Part shown: positions 24,937-33,000 of the stretch, one piece after another | How the letters are laid out: each line of letters starts with the position of its first letter | Numbering within the stretch: the first letter of the stretch is position 1 | Source of the DNA: an uncultured Cytophagales bacterium | Lineage (GTDB): Bacteria; Bacteroidota; Bacteroidia; Cytophagales; 172606-1 | Reading direction: 5' to 3' | Assembly: GCA_902805615.1 (NCBI GenBank) | Contig: CADCTQ010000300.1 | Coordinates: 1 to 37,604 of the forward strand | DNA: 37,604 nucleotides | Position numbers and translations under genes: made by a program | Notes under the pieces: model-generated | What the model saw: the letters and a program-made list of their open reading frames with translations, nothing else | Databases searched by the model: none | What the model was told of the DNA's origin: nothing

Positions 24937-25407
24937 TCAGCGGAAAATGTCGGCCAGGTTCAGTCCAATGCCCGTTGCCGGGTCGGTGAAGGCGCCCTGG
25001 GTAAAGATTTGGACGGGTTGATCGGGCGTAAAGAGGTGAACCGCTTTGATGGTAGGCACCACCAACCACGCCGACTGCACGCCACCGGGAAAATACACCT
25101 TCCGGATTTTGCTCACCAGTTCGTCGAAAGCCTGCGTGGGCGATAAAATTTCAATGGCCGTGATGGGGGGAACCGGGTACCGGACCACGTCCTCTTCCCA
25201 GTCAAACGTCAGGTTGCCGTACACGGAAACGTCGGGCTTGGCCCGGCCGGCGGACAATTCCAGTTCCAGTTCGGGCAGGACGTCATACTGTGCCTCGTAC
25301 GCCGCCAGCAGCACGCAAAGGCGGTACGTGAGGCGGGAATGATTGAGCGACATAGTTTCTTCAGGCGGCGTTTCAATTTCCGTGATTTCGACGGCTCTCC
25401 TTTCCAT
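24937..25407 (-). CDS. Uma2-family (DUF820) nuclease-fold protein, copy C (divergent)
   Basis: 156 residues from the ATG at 25407. The core is intact: AKPDVSVYGN (Asp59), ITAIEILSPTQ (Glu86), a Lys at 100 in VSKIRKVYFPGGVQSAWLVVP, and the C-terminus LNLADIFR. It differs from copies A and B and instead matches the decayed gene at 14689-14947 (NHSRLTYRL, YDVLPELELEL). It is convergent with the GIN-protein gene and divergent from permease 8. Function unknown; the fold predicts a metal-dependent nuclease, which has not been shown for most of this family. Confidence 0.87.
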   Translation of the reverse strand: MERRAVEITEIETPPEETMSLNHSRLTYRLCVLLAAYEAQYDVLPELELELSAGRAKPDVSVYGNLTFDWEEDVVRYPVPPITAIEILSPTQAFDELVSKIRKVYFPGGVQSAWLVVPTIKAVHLFTPDQPVQIFTQGAFTDPATGIGLNLADIFR

Positions 25408-25422
25408 AACGAGTCATTTTAC

Positions 25423-25430
25423 CAAATATA
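25423..25430 (-). promoter_or_regulatory. Bacteroidota -7 promoter box for Uma2 copy C
   Basis: The minus strand reads TATATTTG (TAnnTTTG), 15 bp before the ATG at 25407. It is the same position as in the other Uma2 loci; no clear -33 element is seen. Confidence 0.55.
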
Positions 25431-25512
25431 CCAAAAACCCCTGCAACCTTTCCGCGCCGGCCGCATCCTTCGTCCGTCCGGCCCATTCCCACTTTTAACC
25501 CCCAAACCACGT

Positions 25513-27927
25513 ATGCTGCGCAACTATCTTCTCATCGCCTGGCGGAACCTGCGTCGCCACAAAGGCTTTTCGGCCATCAACATTTTTGGCCTCGCCATCG
25601 GGATTGCCGCCTGCCTGCTCATCCTCCAGTACGTGCGCTTCGAACTGAGCTACGATGATTTCCACGCCAAGGCCGACCGGGTGTACCGCGTGCGGCAGGA
25701 CCGCTACAACGACGGCAAGCTGAGTACGCAGTGGGCTGCGGGGGCCTACGCCGTGGGCAACTCTTTCAAGGACGCTTTCGGGGAAATCGAAGCCTACGTG
25801 AAGGTAAGATCAGACAACGCGATGGTCGTTACCCGCGGCGCCGACCGGTTCAAAGTGGAAAAGACTTTCTACGCCGGTTCCCAGTTCTTCAACGTGTTTT
25901 CGTACCCGCTGCTGGCCGGCGACCCGCGTACCGCCCTGGCCGAACCCAACACGGTCGTCATTTCGGAGGCCCTTGCCCAAAAGTATTTCAACGGGCAAGA
26001 CCCCCTGGGCCAGACGCTGCGCTTCGACGAGAAGCTCGACTACCGGGTCTCCGGCGTGTTCAAAGAATTACCGCCCAACACCCACCTCAAGTTCGACGTG
26101 CTCATCTCGTTTGCCACGTTCGAGGCGATGATTGGTCCCGACAACAGCACCGACAAAGCCTGGCAGTGGGACGGCTGCATGACGTACCTGCTGCTCCGGC
26201 CCGGCACCAACCCCGGAGCCCTCGAAGCGAAGTTTCCCAAAGTGGTGAACCAACTGGCCGGCGAAGAACTCAAAAAGTACAACGCAGCGGCCATGTACCT
26301 GTTGCAGCCCCTGCGCGACATTCACCTCTACTCGCACTACATGATGGAAGCCGAGGCCAACGGCGACGGCAACGCCGTGTACCTGCTGCTGGGCATCGCC
26401 TTTTTCATCGTGGTCATTGCCTGGGTGAATTACGTGAACCTGGCTACGGCGCGGGCGGTCAACCGGGCCAAGGAAGTAGGCATCCGCAAAGTCGTGGGGT
26501 CCGACCGGGGGCAGCTCGTCAAGCAGTTCCTCTTCGAGTCGGCCCTGCTCAACGCCCTGGCCGTGGGGCTGGCCCTGGTGCTGGTGGTGGCAGCCCTGCC
26601 CTTCTTCAACGGGTTGTCGGGGCAGCAGATGGGCTTTTCGCTGCTCGGCAGCGGCGCCTTCTGGGGCGCCCTGGCCGCCCTGTACGTGACGGGCACGTTG
26701 CTCTCGGGCCTGTACCCGGCGTTCGTGCTGTCTTCGTTCATGCCGGTCACGGTGCTCAAGGGCAAGCTGAGCACCTCTCACCGGGGCGTGGTGCTGCGCA
26801 AGTCGCTGGTGGTGTTCCAGTTTGCCGCCTCCCTGTTCCTGCTGGTGGGCACCTTCACCGTGTTCCGCCAGATCCAGTTCATGCGCAGCCAGAACCTGGG
26901 CGTTCAGATTGACCAGACGCTGGTGATCAATTCGCTCATCGTCCGCGATTCCACGTTCCTCTCCCGGCTGGAGTCCTTCAAGGGCGAAATGCTGCAACTC
27001 CCGGGAGTGCGGAAGATCACCGTTTCCACGTCCATTCCGGGCGAGGCTTCCGGCTGGAACGCGGGGGGCATCCGCCTGAAGGGCACCGACGAGGCGCAGG
27101 GCAAACAGTACCGGGTGATCGGCATGGACTACGACTTCCTGGACGCCTACGGCATCAAGCTGCTGGCCGGGCGCAAATTCTCCAAAGCCTACGGCACCGA
27201 TCCCCAGGCAGTGATCTTCAACAAACTGGCCGCCCAGCAACTCGGCTTCGACAAACCCGAAGCGGCCGTGGGCCAGGAAATAGATTTCTGGGGAAAGCAG
27301 TACACGATCATCGGCGTGGCCGACAACCACCACCAGCAGTCGCTGCGGGAAGCCTACGAGCCGCTCATCTTCCGGATGCTGCCCGACGTGTCGGACTATA
27401 TTTCGGTAAAGCTCGGGACCGGGGAGCTGGCCGGCACCATTGCGGGTTTGCAAAAGGGCTGGAACGCGTTCTTCCCCGGCAACCCGTTCGAGTACTTCTT
27501 CCTCGACGACCATTTCGACGCCCAGTACCAGGCCGACCGGCGGTTCGGGCAGGTGTTCGGGCTGTTTACCGGCCTGGCCATCCTGGTGGCCTGCCTGGGC
27601 CTGTTCGGCCTGGCTTCGTTCACCACCATGCAGCGGACCAAGGAGATCGGGGTGCGCAAGGTGCTGGGGGCCTCCGTGCAGCAGATTTTACAACTGCTCT
27701 ATAAGGACTTCGCCCTGCTGGTGGTGCTGGCTTTCGTGGTGGCCGTGCCCGTGTCGTGGTACGCCACCGACCGCTGGCTGCAAACCTACGCCTTCCGCAT
27801 CGAGACCGAATGGTGGTTGTACGCGTTGCCCTTCGGGCTGGTGCTGCTCGTGGCCCTGCTCACCGTCAGCTACCAAACCCTCAAAGCCGCCCTGGCAAAC
27901 CCGGTGACTTCGCTCCGCTCGGAGTAG
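25513..27927 (+). CDS. MacB/FtsX-family ABC permease 8
   Basis: 804 residues from ATG 25513. The frame is open for 58 more codons upstream, but that part runs antisense over the Uma2 start, and MLRNYLLIAWRNLRRHKGF is the family N-terminus. The first helix is FGLAIGIAACLLILQY, then DDFHAKADRVYRVRQ. Coupling motif NRAKEVGIRKVVGS is near 317 and QRTKEIGVRKVLGA near 707. The conserved DFH motif is altered to GVADNHHQQSL (601-611). It ends ANPVTSLRSE. It is the last gene of the array; a strong terminator lies 170 bp downstream. Confidence 0.93.
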   Translation: MLRNYLLIAWRNLRRHKGFSAINIFGLAIGIAACLLILQYVRFELSYDDFHAKADRVYRVRQDRYNDGKLSTQWAAGAYAVGNSFKDAFGEIEAYVKVRSDNAMVVTRGADRFKVEKTFYAGSQFFNVFSYPLLAGDPRTALAEPNTVVISEALAQKYFNGQDPLGQTLRFDEKLDYRVSGVFKELPPNTHLKFDVLISFATFEAMIGPDNSTDKAWQWDGCMTYLLLRPGTNPGALEAKFPKVVNQLAGEELKKYNAAAMYLLQPLRDIHLYSHYMMEAEANGDGNAVYLLLGIAFFIVVIAWVNYVNLATARAVNRAKEVGIRKVVGSDRGQLVKQFLFESALLNALAVGLALVLVVAALPFFNGLSGQQMGFSLLGSGAFWGALAALYVTGTLLSGLYPAFVLSSFMPVTVLKGKLSTSHRGVVLRKSLVVFQFAASLFLLVGTFTVFRQIQFMRSQNLGVQIDQTLVINSLIVRDSTFLSRLESFKGEMLQLPGVRKITVSTSIPGEASGWNAGGIRLKGTDEAQGKQYRVIGMDYDFLDAYGIKLLAGRKFSKAYGTDPQAVIFNKLAAQQLGFDKPEAAVGQEIDFWGKQYTIIGVADNHHQQSLREAYEPLIFRMLPDVSDYISVKLGTGELAGTIAGLQKGWNAFFPGNPFEYFFLDDHFDAQYQADRRFGQVFGLFTGLAILVACLGLFGLASFTTMQRTKEIGVRKVLGASVQQILQLLYKDFALLVVLAFVVAVPVSWYATDRWLQTYAFRIETEWWLYALPFGLVLLVALLTVSYQTLKAALANPVTSLRSE

Positions 27928-28060
27928 GCCTGAACCTTGATGCGCTTGATGACTTTGATGGTCTGAACCCTGATTTGCTTGATGAAGAGAGGACCAGGAT
28001 GAAAAAAGGAAGAACAGGGACGGATCAGGATGTAAAGGATGAAAGGATTGGCAGGATTGT
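27928..28060. repeat. Degenerate permease-junction repeat after permease 8
   Basis: Contains CCTGAACCTTGATGCGCTTG and GTCTGAACCCTGATTTGCTT as tandem variants of the repeat found after permeases 5-7, followed by a purine-rich GGATGAAAGGATTGGCAGGA stretch. No inverted partner is present. Confidence 0.65.
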
Positions 28061-28096
28061 GGTTCATGGGGAACGACGATGAGTGGTGCTGCGCGT

Positions 28097-28127
28097 GGGG
28101 TCGGGTTCTCAAACCCGACCCCTTTTT
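28097..28127 (+). terminator. Strong intrinsic terminator after the permease array
   Basis: An 11-bp perfect stem GGGGTCGGGTT / AACCCGACCCC with a 4-base loop (CTCA), followed by TTTTT. It is 170 bp after the stop of permease 8 and probably ends transcription of the array. Confidence 0.88.
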
Positions 28128-28150
28128 CATGACAATACCTGGAGGATGCA

Positions 28151-28370
28151 GGGGATAGGGATGGAAGGGGATAGGGTTTAAACCCTATCCTATGGATATT
28201 GCTGCCGCTTTCACCATCCGGTACCGCTTCGGATGAACCCCATCCGTGACCCGTCGGGTTTGGGAACGTGATCCCATTATCCATAGGATAGGGTTTAAAC
28301 CCTATCCCCCTCAACCCTATCCTTCCAAACCTATCCCTATCAAACCCTATCCTTCAAAACCCTATCCCTC
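28151..28370. repeat. Palindrome pair plus 15-bp-period tandem repeat (AACCCTATCC units)
   Basis: A 22-bp perfect palindrome centred on GGGTTTAAACCC is at 28169-28190 and again at 28286-28307. Each is embedded in a 32-bp arm (28167-28198 and 28278-28309), and the two arms are exact inverted copies of each other. To the right, AACCCTATCC or a close variant begins at 28298, 28313, 28328, 28343 and 28358, a regular 15-bp step. To the left, the opposite orientation (GGGGATAGGG) occurs at 28151 and 28167. The 79-bp loop between the arms contains no gene. Confidence 0.88.
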
Positions 28371-28534
28371 CGTTACCAGAAAAATCCGGCCCGAACAGCC
28401 CTATTTGTACAATAGGCGTACTTACCATTTGAATTTTTCAATAATTCTGTTTTTTTTGAACCCAATTGCCTTAGTTTAGTTAAAATGCTGAAAAATACCT
28501 GGTTTTAACTCGGAACCCCTAAACATCATTCGGA

Positions 28535-29134
28535 ATGGCAACAAAAAAACAAACTTCTGACCCCGAAAGCACCGCTGCGCCGCAAACCACGGCCGCCAAC
28601 GGGAAGGCCGGCGCGACCAAAAAGCCGGCCGCCGAAAAAGCCGCTCCTCCCGTCGAGCCGGTAGCGGCCGCTGAGGCACCCAAGCCGGCGGCCAAGAAGG
28701 CCGCGGCCCCCAAAGCCCCGAAGGCGGCCGACGAAAGTGCCTCCAACGGCGCGGCCCCCGCCAAGGCCAAAGCCAAGGCAAGCCCGGCAGCCGCGACGGC
28801 CGAATCCGTCGTGAAGGTTTTCGGTGAAGTAGAGGCTTCCGGCACCACGTTCTTCCTCCAGAAGGGCAGCGTACCCGAAGGACAACTGCAACTGGTGATT
28901 GACAAAGGCAAAAAACAACTGACCGACCGGGTTCCCGGCTACCATGGGCAGTTCGTGACGGTGCTCGGCGAGTACGGCAAGGCCAAAAAGACCGACAAGT
29001 TCCCCACCTTCCTGGTGCGCAACCTGGCCAGCCACGACGAAATTGCCCGCCGCGCCTATGAACTCTCCCACGAAAATCCCGCCACGGTAACCGACAACTG
29101 GCTGAGGGCGGAAAATGAACTGTTGAAGGGCTAA
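28535..29134 (+). CDS. Small protein with histone-H1-like tail and DUF2934-like C-terminus
   Basis: 199 residues. Residues 1-90 are low-complexity Ala/Lys/Pro (TKKPAAEK, KPAAKKAAAPKAPKAA, KAKAKASPAAA), like the tails of H1-like DNA-binding proteins. Residues 90-165 form a folded-looking domain (VVKVFGEVEASGTTFFLQKG ... KKQLTDRVPGYHGQFVTVLG) that I do not recognise. The C-terminus HDEIARRAYELSHE, then NWLRAENELLKG, resembles DUF2934, a short helical motif often found in small stress or nucleoid-type proteins. No signal peptide or membrane helix is present, so it is probably cytoplasmic. It stands alone, with its own AT-rich upstream region and a terminator 137 bp after the stop. Nucleoid or nucleic-acid binding is inference from the tail. 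Confidence 0.8.
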   Translation: MATKKQTSDPESTAAPQTTAANGKAGATKKPAAEKAAPPVEPVAAAEAPKPAAKKAAAPKAPKAADESASNGAAPAKAKAKASPAAATAESVVKVFGEVEASGTTFFLQKGSVPEGQLQLVIDKGKKQLTDRVPGYHGQFVTVLGEYGKAKKTDKFPTFLVRNLASHDEIARRAYELSHENPATVTDNWLRAENELLKG

Positions 29135-29270
29135 ACGCCGGACGTGACCCGGCGGCCCGTGCGCTGCTTCCTGCCCAGCGCAGCCCCGCAGGTTGTCTCG
29201 TCACGGCGGCTCCTCCGCACCGCCTCCCCAAGCCGCGTACGCCCGGCTTCACCAACCCCCTTCAGGCCCC

Positions 29271-29303
29271 GCCGCCGGAACTCCGTTTCCCGGCGGCTTT
29301 TTT
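29271..29303 (+). terminator. Intrinsic terminator after the DUF2934-like gene
   Basis: An 8-bp stem GCCGCCGG / CCGGCGGC with an 11-base loop, followed by TTTTTT. It is in the correct orientation for the gene ending at 29134. Confidence 0.8.
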
Positions 29304-29633
29304 CTTACCCCGCACTGCCCGGCCGGCCCGGCTACGTCCGCCGGGTACCCACCCGCGGGGCGGGACGGCACCCAACCCGGTCGCCATCACGAATTAAATG
29401 GCTAACGGTCAGGGCGCGGCACGGGGTTTTACGCACGGGAACTTTTGTCCAGGCCGTTAAACCCGTAACGGACGTCGCTCCTGCTGCTTAATTGGCGAAA
29501 TTAATAGCCGGGTAAGCCGGCCAACGATATTGTGACAATGCGTATGAGAAAAGTTCAATTTACGGACCTGATTTTATATTTTTACAAAGAAGTGAATCGG
29601 AAAATTTACAATAATGTGAGTCAAGAATAAGTA

Positions 29634-29665
29634 ATAAAAAAAGCAATTATCAATCACAATTGCTT
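29634..29665 (-). terminator. Hairpin with T-run on the minus strand, no gene upstream of it
   Basis: On the minus strand AAGCAATT-(9 bases)-AATTGCTT is followed directly by seven T (the A-run at about 29634-29640 of the plus strand). This has terminator form for a minus-strand transcript, yet no minus-strand gene is seen between here and the synthase. The stem is AT-rich and only moderately stable. Confidence 0.45.
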
Positions 29666-30090
29666 GACGCGTAAAGAATATATTGCCAAATTACGGCCAA
29701 ACCGGTCGTGCAGGGGGCCCGGCCGGTTACCATCCGCCCCGGCAGTCGCCCAAAACGCCCGTTTTCGCCCCCTCCACTGGCTTAGCCACATGTGAGATTC
29801 CGTTTTTTATTCCATTTGGCGCTGTTACCCTTCTTCGTAGTTTGGTCTGCACCAAAGGAATTCGCTATCTGACTTCCCAAACCATACAAGGATCAGGCAG
29901 GTGAACCCCGTGGCTCCTGCCCCCGAGATAGTCCATTGATTTTTACTCCTTTAACCCAACGCCCGGCCTGTGCTGCGGCCCTGGTGACCCTTGCCGGAGT
30001 TCGCAACGGACTTTTGCGGGGCGACGGGGCGTCACCCGCCGGGATGCAGCAGCGTACTGTCCTACTTTAAGCTAAAATACGAGCACCTTT

Positions 30091-33000
30091 ATGAAAATGG
30101 AACCAATTGCCATCATTGGCATGTCATGCCGCTTCCCCAAGGCTGAAAATGCCGAAGCCTTCTGGAAGCTGCTGCTGAACGGGGAAGACGCCATTGCCCC
30201 GATTCCGCAGGACCGCTGGCAGGTAGACGATTACTACGATGCGGACCCGGCCGCCCCGGGCAAGACCAACCAGCGGCACGCGGCCATGCTGGAACGGATT
30301 CACGATTTCGACCCCTTCTTCTTCAACATCTCCCCGGCCGAGGCCACCCAGATCAATCCTTCCCAGAAGCTCATGCTGGAACTGGTGTGGGAAGCGATGG
30401 AAAACGCCGGCATCCCCACCGACAAGCTTACCGGCACCAGGGCCGGCGTGTACGTGGGCAACATCTGGAGCGATTTCGAGCACCTGCGCAAGCACAAAAA
30501 TGCGGCCGTCACCTCCCACTCCGCGGTGGGGCAGTCGTCCAACATCATTGCCAACCGCATTTCCTACACCTTCGGCCTGCGGGGCCCCAGCCTGGTGATG
30601 GATACGGGATGTTCTTCCTCGCTGGTGGCCGTGCATTTGGCCTGCCAGAGCCTCTGGGAAGGCAGTTCCGAGTGGGCCGTGGCCGGCGCCGTCAACCACA
30701 TCCTCGACCCCGACCAGTACATCCTGCTCACCAAGTTCGGCGGGCTGTCGGCCAAGGGGCGTTGCAGCACCTTCGACGCCGACGGCGACGGCTTCGTGCG
30801 GGGTGAAGGCGCCGGGGTGGTGCTCCTCAAAAAACTTTCCGACGCCGAACGCGACGGCGACCACATCCTGGCCGTGATCCGCGGCAGCGCCATCAACAAC
30901 AACGGCTTCAACGCCAGCCTGCCCGCCACCAGCGTGCAGGGCCAGGAAGAACTGCTCCGCGAAACCTACCGCATGGCCGGGATCAACCCCCACGAGGTAC
31001 ACTACGTGGAAGCGCACGGCACGGGCACCCGCCTGGGCGACCCCACCGAAACCAAGGCCCTCGGCGGCGTGCTGGGCGTGGGCCGCGACGCCTCGCGCAA
31101 ACTCGCCCTGGGTTCGGTAAAAACGAACATCGGCCACCTGGAGGCCGCCGCCGGCATCGCCGGCATGATCAAGGTGCTGCTGGCCATGCAACACCGGGTG
31201 CTGCCCGCCAGCCTCAACTTCCGCACGCCCAACCCCAAGATTCCCTTCGACGCCATGAACCTGCGGGTGCAGGCCCAGGCCGGTCCCTGGCCCACCGTCA
31301 ACGGCGAAACCCTGAAGGCCGGCATCAACTCGTTCGGCTGGGGCGGCACCAACGCCCACGTCGTCCTGGAAGAATACCGCCCGGCCAAAAAGGAAAATAA
31401 CCCGCTTGCCCCGCAACGGAGCACCTTCCTGCTGCCGCTGTCGGCCCGGACGGAGGGCGCCCTGAAAGCCTACGCCGGGCTGTACCAAAACTACCTGGCC
31501 GAACACGCCACGGACGCCGGGCAGCTCGGCCAGGTGTGCGCCGCCACGGCCGCCCTCAAGTCGGGCTTCGAGTACCGCATGGTGCTGCACGGCACCGACG
31601 CCGCCGACCTGTCGGCCCAGTTGGGCGACTTCCTGGGACGCGAAGAACCCCTCACGCCCACCCGCAAAGAGGCGCCCAAAGTGGTGTTCATCTTCCCCGG
31701 CCAGGGTTCGCAGTGGATCGGCATGGGCCGGGCCCTGTACGCCTCCGAAAAGGTATTCCGCGCGGCCCTCGACGCCTGCGACGCGGCCTTCCGCCAATAC
31801 ACCGACTGGTCGCTCATCGGGGAACTGCACGCCGACGCGGCAACCAGCCGTTTCAAGGAGATCAACGTCATCCAGCCTTCCATCTGCGCCATCCAGATCG
31901 CCCTGGCTAAACTGTGGCGTTCGTGGGGCGTGGAGCCGCACGCCGTGGTGGGCCACAGCATGGGCGAAGTAGCCGCTGCCTGCACGGCCGGCGCCCTCTC
32001 CCTCGACGACGCGGCCCGCATCATCTGCATGCGCAGCCTGCTCATGCGCAAACTCAGCGGCAAGGGCGGCGCCATGGCCGTGACCGAACTGAGCGTGGAC
32101 CAGGCCGAAGGGATCGTGGCCCGCTACCCCGGCAAGCTGTCGGTGGCCGTGAGCAACAGCCCCAAGTCCACGGTGATTGCCGGCGACCAGGGCGCCATTA
32201 CCGAAGTGCTGGCCGGACTCGAAAGCCAGGGCTTGTTCTGCCGCCAGGTAAAGGTGGACGTGGCTTCGCACAGCCAGCAGATGGACCCGCTCAAGGACGA
32301 ACTGCGGGCCGTACTCGGCCCGGTGGCGCCGCAAAAAGCCTCCGTGTCCGTGTACTCCACGGTGCGCAACCAGGTGCTCGACGGCACCGGCATGGGTGCG
32401 GGTTACTGGGTGGACAACCTCCGCGAGACCGTGCAGTTCTCGGCCATCATCGAAAAGCTGCTGGGCGACAAGTTCAGCGTGTTCGTGGAGATGAGCCCCC
32501 ACCCCGTGCTGACGGCGGCCGTCACTGAGTGCGTGGAGGCGTTCGGCGGCGAGGCGGCCGTGATTCCTTCGCTGTACCGCGAAAAAGCCGAGAACGAAGA
32601 AATTGCCAGGAACCTGGCCGAAGCCTACCGGCGCGGTTGCCGCGTGAACTGGGAAGCCTACTACGGCGGTCCCGCGCCCCGCGTGGCCCTGCCCGCCTAC
32701 CCCATGCAGCGCGAACGGTACGAACTCGAAGACCGCTCCGCCGAACGGGCCGCGGGCGGCAACGGCCGGAGCGGGCATCCCCTGCTGGGCAACAATTTCC
32801 AGTTGGCCGACGCCGGCCACGTGCAGTACTGGCAGACGGCCGTGAGCCTGGAGCAGTTCCCCTACCTCCATGACCACCAGGTGAACGGGACGCCCGTATT
32901 CCCCGGCGCGGGCTACTTTGAAATCGCCCTGGCGGCGGCCGAAGCCCTGTGGGGCCGCGGCGCCCACGTGATCCGCGACATGCAATTCATGAAGGCCAGC

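Larger units (their letters stand above)
29135..30090. other. 956-bp intergenic region before the polyketide synthase
   Basis: No convincing gene is seen. The first 350 bp are GC-rich and hold a terminator. About 29490-29700 is distinctly AT-rich compared with its surroundings and contains a hairpin. The rest holds a short inverted repeat TTTGGT-CTGC-ACCAAA (29841-29856), which could be an operator. A clean TAnnTTTG promoter box for the downstream gene was not found. The length and base composition suggest regulatory DNA for the synthase. Confidence 0.5.

Noticed and set aside
25339-25512. Upstream extension of permease 8 by 58 codons
   Set aside because: It overlaps the start and promoter of the Uma2 gene on the other strand; all sister permeases begin at the MLRNY/MIRNY methionine, here at 25513.
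28298-28367. Regular AACCCTATCC units as a CRISPR array
   Set aside because: Units are 10 bp with 5-bp spacers, far too short for CRISPR, and no cas gene is near.
28298-28367. The same units as telomere repeats
   Set aside because: The AACCCT-like string is superficial; spacing is 15 bp with variable spacers, and the block is internal to a continuous bacterial sequence with genes on both sides.
29144-29491. Arg/Pro/Ser-rich open frame after the DUF2934-like gene
   Set aside because: It crosses the intrinsic terminator at 29271-29303, has low-complexity composition and no start context; likely GC-driven chance frame.
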